Positions 5,565 through 10,573 of a stretch of 10,573 nucleotides of DNA are shown piece after piece. The translations under genes and the position numbers were made by a program. The DNA comes from Moraxellaceae bacterium. GTDB lineage: Bacteria > Pseudomonadota > Gammaproteobacteria > Pseudomonadales > Moraxellaceae. Below the pieces are notes generated by a model that was given only the letters and a program-made list of their open reading frames with translations, made no database searches and had not been told where the DNA came from. Within the stretch, counting starts at the first letter, position 1. Every line of letters starts with the position of its first letter. The stretch is from assembly GCA_030684415.1 (NCBI GenBank), contig JAUXNL010000135.1:1-10573 (forward strand). Direction: 5' to 3'.

Positions 5565-7481
5565 TTACTTCTTGTCGTCTTTCACTTCTTCGAACTCGGC
5601 ATCCACCGCGCCGTCATCCGGCTTAGCCGCCCCCGCAGAGGCCTCTTCAGCGCCGCCTTGCGGCTGCTGCTCGGCATAGGCTTTTTGCATCAGCGGCATG
5701 GCGGCCTGCGAAAGCGCTTCGGTCTTCGCGGTAATCGCCTCGATATCGCTGCCCTGGATGGCCTCTTCCAGCGCCTTGATCGCGGCCTCGATGCTGGTTT
5801 TCTCTTCGTCCGTGGCCTTGTCGCCCAGATCGGTCAGCGCCTTCTTGGTGCCATGCACCAACTGGTCGGCACTGTTGCGTGCGTTGACCAGCTCGGTGAA
5901 CTTGCGGTCTTCCTCGGCATTGGCTTCAGCGTCGCGCACCATCTGCTGGATTTCCGCTTCGGACAAACCGGAGTTCGCCTTGATGACGATGCTCTGCTCT
6001 TTGCCGGTCGCTTTGTCTTTCGCGCCCACATGCAGGATGCCGTTGGCGTCGATGTCGAAGGTCACTTCAATCTGCGGCATGCCGCGCGGTGCCGGCGGAA
6101 TGTCGGTCAGATCAAAACGGCCCAGCGACTTGTTCTGCGAGGCCTGCTTGCGCTCACCCTGCAGCACGTGAATGGTCACGGCATTCTGATTGTCGTCGGC
6201 GGTGGAGAAAACCTGCGATTTCTTGGTCGGAATCGTGGTGTTCTTTTCAATCACCGGCGTGGACACGCCACCCATGGTTTCAATACCGAGGCTGAGCGGT
6301 GTTACATCCAGCAGCAGCACGTCTTTTACGTCGCCCGACAGCACAGCGGCCTGATACGCCGCACCAATGGCCACGGCTTCGTCCGGGTTCACGTCACGGC
6401 GCGGCTCTTTGCCGAAGAATTCCTTCACCTTGTCAAAGACCATGGGCATGCGGGTCTGGCCACCGACCAGAATCACATCGCCAATGTCAGAGACTTTCAG
6501 GCCGGCATCGGCCAGCGCCACCTTGCAAGGCGCGATGGTGCGCGCCACCAGCTCTTCCACCAGCGATTCGAGCTTGGCACGCGTCACCTTGATGTTCAGG
6601 TGCTTGGGGCCAGTCGCATCGGCAGTGATGTAGGGCAGGTTCACTTCCGTCTGCTGCGCGGACGAGAGTTCAATCTTGGCTTTTTCGGCGGCTTCTTTCA
6701 GGCGCTGCAGGGCCAGTGGATCGTTGTGCAGGTCGATGCCCTGCTCTTTCTTGAATTCGTCTGCGAGGTAATCAATCAGCTTGAGATCGAAGTCTTCACC
6801 GCCGAGGAAAGTGTCGCCGTTGGTGGACAGCACTTCAAACTGGTGCTCACCATCGAGCTCGGCAATTTCGATGATGGACACGTCGAAGGTGCCGCCACCC
6901 AGGTCATACACGGCAATCTTGCGATCACCTTCTTTCTTGTCCATGCCGAATGCCAGCGCAGCGGCCGTCGGTTCGTTGATGATGCGCTTCACATCAAGAC
7001 CCGCAATGCGGCCGGCGTCTTTCGTGGCCTGACGCTGCGAATCATTGAAATAGGCCGGCACGGTGATCACGGCTTCGGTCACCGGCTCGCCGAGATAGTC
7101 TTCGGCGGTCTTTTTCATTTTCTTCAGCACTTCGGCAGAAATCTGCGGCGGCGCCTTCTTGTCGTTCTTCACATCGACCCAGGCATCGCCATTGGGCGCG
7201 GCCACAATCGTGTACGGCACCATCTTGATGTCTTTCTGCACGACATCGTCGGTGAACTTGCGGCCGATCAGGCGCTTCACCGCAAACAGGGTGTTCTTGG
7301 GATTGGTGACGGCCTGACGCTTGGCGCCGGCGCCAACCAGCACTTCGTTGTCTGTGTACGCGACGATGGACGGCGTGGTGCGCGCGCCTTCCGCGTTTTC
7401 AATGACCTTGACCTTGTCGCCTTCCATGACGGCGACGCAGGAATTGGTGGTGCCGAGGTCGATACCGATAATCTTGCCCAT
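5565..7481 (-). CDS. dnaK: chaperone protein DnaK (Hsp70)
   Basis: ATP-driven chaperone that binds and releases hydrophobic segments of unfolded proteins, working with DnaJ and GrpE. The 638 residues match the family. The nucleotide-binding domain shows GIDLGTTNSCV (6-16), NEPTAAALAFG (169-179) and DLGGGTFD (193-200). The linker and beta substrate-binding domain contain DVTPLSLGIETMGG, and the helical lid ends in a disordered acidic tail with the EEVK motif. GGAG lies 6 bases before the ATG. The nearest upstream gene is grpE, with a 162-base gap that carries its own sigma32-like promoter (7569-7596). dnaK can therefore be transcribed both from grpE and separately. Confidence 0.99.
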   Translation of the reverse strand: MGKIIGIDLGTTNSCVAVMEGDKVKVIENAEGARTTPSIVAYTDNEVLVGAGAKRQAVTNPKNTLFAVKRLIGRKFTDDVVQKDIKMVPYTIVAAPNGDAWVDVKNDKKAPPQISAEVLKKMKKTAEDYLGEPVTEAVITVPAYFNDSQRQATKDAGRIAGLDVKRIINEPTAAALAFGMDKKEGDRKIAVYDLGGGTFDVSIIEIAELDGEHQFEVLSTNGDTFLGGEDFDLKLIDYLADEFKKEQGIDLHNDPLALQRLKEAAEKAKIELSSAQQTEVNLPYITADATGPKHLNIKVTRAKLESLVEELVARTIAPCKVALADAGLKVSDIGDVILVGGQTRMPMVFDKVKEFFGKEPRRDVNPDEAVAIGAAYQAAVLSGDVKDVLLLDVTPLSLGIETMGGVSTPVIEKNTTIPTKKSQVFSTADDNQNAVTIHVLQGERKQASQNKSLGRFDLTDIPPAPRGMPQIEVTFDIDANGILHVGAKDKATGKEQSIVIKANSGLSEAEIQQMVRDAEANAEEDRKFTELVNARNSADQLVHGTKKALTDLGDKATDEEKTSIEAAIKALEEAIQGSDIEAITAKTEALSQAAMPLMQKAYAEQQPQGGAEEASAGAAKPDDGAVDAEFEEVKDDKK

Positions 7482-7568
7482 GATGCTCTCCGCTAGTGAG
7501 TCGGGGCATCGGCCTTGCCAGCCCCGGAATTCAGTTCAGTGATCTGCGGTTACCCGCCGTGTCTGCCG

Positions 7569-7596
7569 ATATGGCGATGCCCGCAGGAATTTCAAG
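7569..7596 (-). promoter_or_regulatory. sigma32 (heat-shock) promoter for dnaK
   Basis: On the minus strand CTTGAAA (7596-7590) exactly matches the E. coli sigma32 -35 element. After 13 bases comes CGCCATAT (7576-7569), which fits CCCCATNT at all but one position. The spacing is in the usual range. Transcription would start near 7562, leaving a leader of about 80 bases before dnaK. Confidence 0.75.
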
Positions 7597-7643
7597 GTCT
7601 TTCGCCAGAACAGCCCATCGAAATACCTGCTCTAACCTGCCGC

Positions 7644-8219
7644 TCAGCCAGCCGTCGCCACGACGACAATGGCCGGGCGCAGCAGGCGGCCGCTCAGGGT
7701 GTAGCCCTTGGCCAGCACGGTCAGCACGCTGTTCGGCTCGGCCGTGGTGGACGGCTGCATGCTCACTGCCTGATGCAACTCGGCATTGAACGGCTCGCCC
7801 GCCGGGTTCACCTGCTCCACGGCATGACGCCGGAGCGCGTCGATGAACGATTTGTGGGTCAGGACGATGCCATCGCGCAGCACCTTGTTCTCTTCGGTCT
7901 CGGGCGTGGCGTCCAGCGCCCGCTCCAGGTTGTCGACGACGTCGAGCAGGCCGCCAGCAAACTTCTCCAGCGCGAACTTGTGCGCGTTCTGCACATCGCG
8001 CTCGGCACGCTTCTGGATGTTCTGGATTTCAGCCTGGGCGCGCAGTTGGGTGTCGCGCACCTGCGCTTCCAGCTCGGCGACGCGGGCCGTCAGGGCATCC
8101 TCGGCGGCCACTTCAGCCGCAATGGCCTCGGCCAGCGTGGGGGTCGGCTCCGGGCGGGTTTCTGCCTCGGGACGGGCCTCTGTCTCAGGGACGGGAGGGG
8201 TCTGTTCTTGCTCTGCCAT
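7644..8219 (-). CDS. grpE: nucleotide exchange factor GrpE
   Basis: GrpE releases ADP from DnaK and so resets the chaperone cycle. The 191 residues are typical. An acidic, proline- and glutamate-rich disordered N terminus (1-30) precedes a long coiled coil (about 38-80, VAELEAQVRDTQLRAQAEIQ). A helical bundle contains NLERALDATPE, and the C-terminal beta domain has GEPFNAELHQAVSM and VLAKGYTLSGRLLRPAIVVV. AGAGG lies 5 bases before the ATG. It lies downstream of hrcA in the same direction, 300 bases away, with a sigma32-type promoter (8266-8293) just upstream, and precedes dnaK. Confidence 0.97.
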   Translation of the reverse strand: MAEQEQTPPVPETEARPEAETRPEPTPTLAEAIAAEVAAEDALTARVAELEAQVRDTQLRAQAEIQNIQKRAERDVQNAHKFALEKFAGGLLDVVDNLERALDATPETEENKVLRDGIVLTHKSFIDALRRHAVEQVNPAGEPFNAELHQAVSMQPSTTAEPNSVLTVLAKGYTLSGRLLRPAIVVVATAG

Positions 8220-8265
8220 GACTGCCTCTGCAACGGAAATGCGGGAAAAGGTAAAACCGCAGGCA

Positions 8266-8293
8266 ATCTGGGGATTAGCCCCGCCGTTTCAAG
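8266..8293 (-). promoter_or_regulatory. sigma32 (heat-shock) promoter for grpE
   Basis: On the minus strand CTTGAAA (8293-8287), an exact -35 match, is followed after 13 bases by CCCCAGAT (8273-8266), matching CCCCATNT at all but one position. The predicted start near 8259 gives a 40-base leader to the grpE ATG. A second CTTGAA lies 14 bases further upstream (8307-8302) without a matching -10. Confidence 0.78.
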
Positions 8294-8424
8294 GGCGAGC
8301 CTTCAAGGAGCTTCTGAATAGCCGGACTTTCGTCGTCACCGCGCACCCAAAAGGCATTTCCTGCGGGGAGCAGGCGGGGACCCAGCATCTTCAGGCGGTA
8401 TCGGCTAGGCCCGCATAAGGCCAT
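8275..8424 (-). CDS. possible small protein between hrcA and grpE (doubtful)
   Basis: A 49-codon frame (start ATG 8424, stop TAA) reads through most of the hrcA-grpE gap; longer starts up to 8487 would lie inside the palindromic repeat. The stretch LLPAGNAFWVRGDDESPAIQ is protein-like in composition. No Shine-Dalgarno is visible before 8424 or before the internal ATG at 8388. The 3' end overlaps the grpE heat-shock promoter. I recognise no family. It may be a relic or chance frame. Confidence 0.2.
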   Translation of the reverse strand: MALCGPSRYRLKMLGPRLLPAGNAFWVRGDDESPAIQKLLEGSPLKRRG

Positions 8425-8444
8425 GCGGTTATTCAGGGGGCCGG

Positions 8445-8494
8445 TTAATCGCTGGCTGAAAACGCCCATCCCGGGCTTTTCAGTCAACGGTTAA
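8445..8494. repeat. palindromic repeat, copy 2 (GCTGAAAA family), after hrcA
   Basis: An 18-base arm TTAATCGCTGGCTGAAAA (8445-8462) pairs with 8477-8494 with three mismatches. The inner stem GCCC/GGGC has loop ATCCC. The core AACGCCCATCC...GGGCTTTT is nearly identical to the copy at 9595. The inner GC stem followed by four T on the plus strand (three T then a G on the other) gives a weak terminator shape. It begins 26 bases after the hrcA stop, so it could reduce read-through from hrcA into grpE. Confidence 0.7.
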
Positions 8495-8519
8495 GGTTAC
8501 GGTGGAAAATCAGGCTGCG

Positions 8520-9536
8520 TCAGCGCGACAGCGCACGCGACAGGGCGGCCGCCGTGACCTCGACCAGCGGAATGATGCGCTGGTAGGCCATGCGGGTAGG
8601 GCCGATGACGGCCAGGCGGCCGAGCACCCGGTCATGCGCGCCGTAAGGCGCCGTCACCAGCGTCAGGTCCTCGAAGGGCGCATAGCCGGATTCGTCACCG
8701 ATATAGATTTCGACGCCCTCGCTCTGCCGGCAGCGGTCGAGCAGGTGCAGGATGTCGCGCTTGGCCGCGAAGGCCTGGAACAGCTCTTGTAGACGGTCAA
8801 CACTGCCGCCGCTGCCCGCCAGCGACAGCAGGCTGGCCTCGCCGGCGATGACAAAGTCACCTGTCGGCGCGGGCGCAAAGGCGCGCTCGGCCAGCTCGAC
8901 CGTGCCGCGCAGCAAAGCATCCAGACGCAAACGGTCATCTTTCAGGCCGTGCAACAAGCCTTGGGTGATGTCGCCCAGACTTTTGCCCGCAAAATGATGG
9001 TTGAGGTAGTTGCCGGCCTGCACCAGCTCAGCGTCGGCAAACGGCCGCTCGGTTTGCAGCAACTGGTTCTGCACGTCGCCGTTGGCACAGACGATGATCG
9101 CCAGCACGCGATGGTCGTCGAGCCGCACGAATTCGATATGGCGCAGGTCCACCAGATCGCGGCGCGGCACCATGACGAGGCCCGCGTGCCGGCTGAGTTC
9201 GGCCAGGCATTGCGAGGCCCGCTGCACCAGTTCGCGCGGCGACTTGTCGGCGGTCAGCTCACTGTCGAGTGCGGCCACCAGCGCATCGGTAGGCGCTTCA
9301 GCCGTGAGCAGGCGGTCCACAAACAGCCGGTAGCCCTGCCGTGTCGGCACGCGCCCGGCCGAGGTGTGCGGCGAGGCCAGCAGGCCGCGCTCCTCGAGTT
9401 GGGCCATGACATTACGCACCGTCGCCGGCGACAGTGGCAGCTCGGCCGCCTGCAAGAGGTGGCGCGAACCGACCGGCTGGCCGTCACGGATGTAACACTC
9501 GACGAGGGTTTTGAAGAGAAGCTGGGCGCGATCCAT
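8520..9536 (-). CDS. hrcA: heat-inducible transcription repressor HrcA
   Basis: HrcA represses chaperone genes by binding the CIRCE inverted repeat, with GroEL aiding its folding. From ATG 9536 the protein is 338 residues, normal for the family. The N-terminal winged helix is clear: RAQLLFKTLVECYIRDGQPV, then SRHLL, LSPATVRNVMAQLEERGLL (36-53) and the signature SPHTSAGRVPT (55-65). A GAF-like central domain and a C-terminal segment with IGPTRMAYQRIIPLV complete it. The frame extends 10 codons to a GTG at 9566, but homologues start near the DRAQLL segment, so I prefer 9536; its ribosome-binding site is weak in either case. It is divergent from recN and first in the chaperone block. No CIRCE sequence was found in this window. 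Confidence 0.96.
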   Translation of the reverse strand: MDRAQLLFKTLVECYIRDGQPVGSRHLLQAAELPLSPATVRNVMAQLEERGLLASPHTSAGRVPTRQGYRLFVDRLLTAEAPTDALVAALDSELTADKSPRELVQRASQCLAELSRHAGLVMVPRRDLVDLRHIEFVRLDDHRVLAIIVCANGDVQNQLLQTERPFADAELVQAGNYLNHHFAGKSLGDITQGLLHGLKDDRLRLDALLRGTVELAERAFAPAPTGDFVIAGEASLLSLAGSGGSVDRLQELFQAFAAKRDILHLLDRCRQSEGVEIYIGDESGYAPFEDLTLVTAPYGAHDRVLGRLAVIGPTRMAYQRIIPLVEVTAAALSRALSR

Positions 9537-9594
9537 GGCGCTCTTATAGCGCGCAAGCCCGGTCACAGGAAGCCACCGCCGCCATTAGCCGCTT

Positions 9595-9625
9595 GCTGAA
9601 AAACGCCCATCCGGGCTTTTTCAGC
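9595..9625. repeat. palindromic repeat, copy 3 (GCTGAAAA family), before hrcA
   Basis: GCTGAAAAA (9595-9603) pairs perfectly with TTTTTCAGC (9617-9625). Inside, GCCC/GGGC forms a second stem around ATCC after a one-base bulge. GGGC runs into five T on the plus strand and GGGCG into five T on the minus strand, so it is shaped like a bidirectional terminator. It lies 59 bases upstream of the hrcA ATG, inside the likely hrcA leader or promoter region. Confidence 0.7.
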
Positions 9626-9662
9626 CCGCAATGTAGGCACATTTCCGGAATCGCCCTACGCT

Positions 9663-9690
9663 GAATCAATCACTTGGACGTGATTGATTC
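9663..9690. promoter_or_regulatory. 11-base perfect inverted repeat, candidate operator
   Basis: GAATCAATCAC and GTGATTGATTC flank the 6-base spacer TTGGAC. The AT-rich symmetric arms and absence of a T tract look more like a dimeric regulator site than a terminator. It lies 127 bases upstream of hrcA and 349 bases upstream of recN. It does not match CIRCE (9-base arms, 9-base spacer, TTAGCACTC) nor the enteric LexA box. Confidence 0.45.
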
Positions 9691-9715
9691 GCGACCCGGC
9701 CATCCTTGGCCAGGA

Positions 9716-9751
9716 AACAGCTTGCTGAAAAGCATTTTTCAGCAAGCTGTT
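9716..9751. repeat. palindromic repeat, copy 4 (GCTGAAAA family)
   Basis: A perfect 16-base inverted repeat, AACAGCTTGCTGAAAA and its complement, around the loop GCAT. It shares GCTTGCTGAAAA with copy 3, 121 bases away, and loop GCAT is the reverse complement of the ATGC loop part of copy 1. It has no inner GCCC/GGGC stem. It lies in the hrcA-recN gap. Confidence 0.75.
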
Positions 9752-9808
9752 AGGGCTGGTCCGACGCTGAAACAGCCCAGCGCCATCAGCTCGCTCGGGG
9801 GACAGGCC

Positions 9809-9834
9809 CGTTCAAGCGGCCAGTGGCTTGAACG
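9809..9834. repeat. 9-base inverted repeat upstream of recN
   Basis: CGTTCAAGC and GCTTGAACG are exact complements with an 8-base spacer. The CTTGAA within it resembles part of a sigma32 -35 box, but no -10 box follows at suitable spacing in either direction. Role unknown. Confidence 0.4.
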
Positions 9835-10038
9835 CCGGTGAGTCACGCCTGCGCTCAAGAACTTTGTGCGTACGTCTTTTATCTGTGAGGTTGTTGCTGA
9901 GTTCGCGGCAGAGAGGCCAACCCTCAGGCAGCGCCAAGCCCTCCCTGCCCCCACAAAATACTGGCCTTACGAGCAGCTCCGCACTACCCTCTCTCCGGGC
10001 TTCCTGCCATCATCGCGCCCATTGCAGGGACGACACTC

Positions 10039-10573
10039 ATGCTCAGCCATCTCAAGATCCGCGACTTCGCCATTGTCTCCAGCCTGGAGCTGGATTTCCG
10101 CCGGGGCTTTACCGTGATTACCGGCGAAACCGGTGCCGGCAAATCCATCCTCATGGACGCGCTCGGCCTCTGCCTGGGTGACCGCGCCGATGCCGGCCTG
10201 GTGCGTGCCGGCGCTGATCGGGCTGAAGTGAGTGCCGGCTTCGACATCCGCCAGCACGACGCCGCCCGCGAATGGCTGCGCGAACGTGAGCTGGACGCCG
10301 CCGGCGACGATGGCCAGGAATGCTGGCTGCGGCGCACGGTCAGTGCCGACGGCCGCTCCCGCGCCTTCATCAATGGCAGCCCCTCCACGCTCGCCGATGT
10401 CAAAGCGCTGGGTGAAATGCTCATCGACATCCACAGCCAGCACGAGCACCAGTCGCTGTTGCGCCGCGATAACCACCGCCATCTGCTCGACGCCACCGCC
10501 GGCCTTGTCGCCCCGGCGCGCGAACTCGCCGATCACTACCGTCAGTGGCAGCAAGCCGCACGCGAACTCGCCA
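10039..10573 (+). CDS. recN: DNA repair protein RecN, N-terminal part
   Basis: RecN is an SMC-like ATPase for double-strand break repair. Only the first 178 complete codons lie in the window (the family is about 550 residues); the gene continues past the right edge. The N terminus is typical: MLSHLKIRDFAIVSSLELDF, then the Walker A GETGAGKS (29-36) and SILMDALGLCLGDRA. The lobe that follows contains RAFINGSPS, and DIHSQHEHQSLL (130-141) is the family-typical Q-loop segment. After that the coiled-coil arm begins. AGGGA lies 8 bases before the ATG. It is divergent from hrcA across 502 bases, an arrangement conserved in gammaproteobacteria with hrcA. No LexA-type SOS box was recognised upstream. 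Confidence 0.96.
   Translation, partial: MLSHLKIRDFAIVSSLELDFRRGFTVITGETGAGKSILMDALGLCLGDRADAGLVRAGADRAEVSAGFDIRQHDAAREWLRERELDAAGDDGQECWLRRTVSADGRSRAFINGSPSTLADVKALGEMLIDIHSQHEHQSLLRRDNHRHLLDATAGLVAPARELADHYRQWQQAARELA

Larger units (their letters stand above)
9537..10038. other. divergent intergenic region between hrcA and recN
   Basis: A 502-base gap unusually rich in symmetry: two GCTGAAAA-family palindromes (9595-9625, 9716-9751), an 11-base inverted repeat (9663-9690) and a 9-base inverted repeat (9809-9834). TATAAG at about 9549-9544 (minus) could be an hrcA -10 box but lacks a good -35. For recN no convincing promoter and no LexA box were recognised. AGGGA (10026-10030) is the recN ribosome-binding site. 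The stretch 9840-10020 shows no structure or gene I can support. Confidence 0.55.

Noticed and set aside
4313..5626. 437-codon open frame antisense to dnaJ
   Set aside because: Same reason: a complement of a highly biased GC-rich gene, with no domain and no ribosome-binding site.
5658..7496. 612-codon open frame antisense to dnaK
   Set aside because: It lies wholly opposite the dnaK coding region and its composition (His and Arg rich, repetitive) is that of a shadow frame kept open by high GC.
9537..9566. 10-codon N-terminal extension of HrcA from a GTG at 9566
   Set aside because: HrcA proteins begin near the RAQLLFKTL segment; the extension has no ribosome-binding site and no family support.
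7482..9800. CIRCE operators in the heat-shock gaps
   Set aside because: I looked on both strands for TTAGCACTC and GAGTGCTAA or close variants at 9-base spacing upstream of hrcA, grpE and dnaK and found none.
9739..9954. 71-codon minus-strand frame in the hrcA-recN gap
   Set aside because: It ends inside a palindromic repeat, has no ribosome-binding site and no recognisable domain.
9840..10038. LexA (SOS) box upstream of recN
   Set aside because: No CTGT-N8-ACAG or similar symmetric site could be read; partial CTGT words occur without a partner.
9828..10181. 117-codon plus-strand frame running into recN
   Set aside because: It overlaps recN out of frame by about 140 bases, has an Arg/Ser-rich low-information sequence and no ribosome-binding site; recN itself is certain.
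1..10573. CRISPR array, insertion sequence, prophage or defence system
   Set aside because: No regularly spaced repeats, transposase, integrase or toxin-antitoxin genes were seen; nearly all coding space is conserved core genes.

Overview
The window is a GC-rich chromosomal segment of a gammaproteobacterium, most likely from or near the Xanthomonadales/Nevskiales branch. The order recN / hrcA-grpE-dnaK-dnaJ-dapB-carA-carB is the conserved gammaproteobacterial order around dnaK and carAB. The hrcA gene is absent from enterics and pseudomonads but known in Xanthomonadaceae. The taxon is inferred from gene order and protein character only.

Layout, left to right. On the minus strand: the first 40 codons of carB (1-120), then carA (245-1375), with a TTG start behind a strong Shine-Dalgarno. 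A 359-base gap follows. It holds a near-consensus sigma70-type promoter for carA and, between promoter and gene, an intrinsic-terminator-shaped hairpin with a six-T tract, a candidate attenuator of carAB. On the plus strand: a membrane-anchored GGDEF protein (1735-2949) closed by a bidirectional terminator (2971-2998). On the minus strand again: dapB (3254-4057), dnaJ (4322-5449), dnaK (5565-7481), grpE (7644-8219) and hrcA (8520-9536). On the plus strand at the right edge: the first 178 codons of recN (10039 onward), divergent from hrcA.

The chaperone block encodes the HrcA repressor, the DnaK Hsp70 and its two co-chaperones, DnaJ (J-domain) and GrpE (nucleotide exchange). Two sigma32-type heat-shock promoters can be read: one before grpE (CTTGAAA, 13 bp, CCCCAGAT) and one before dnaK (CTTGAAA, 13 bp, CGCCATAT). 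No CIRCE operator was found in the window, so the hrcA gene sits in an operon whose visible control is sigma32-like. dapB (lysine and peptidoglycan precursor synthesis) and carAB (carbamoyl phosphate for arginine and pyrimidines) are housekeeping genes.

The intergenic spaces are rich in hairpins. Four copies of a palindromic element with the core GCTGAAAA...TTTTCAGC lie in three different gaps (4128-4166, 8445-8494, 9595-9625, 9716-9751) and look like a dispersed repeat family. Other palindromes resemble repeats that are common in proteobacterial intergenic DNA. No tRNA, rRNA, insertion sequence, CRISPR array or defence system is visible. Coding sequence is ordinary core genome; the interest lies in regulation, the repeats and the lineage-specific GGDEF gene.
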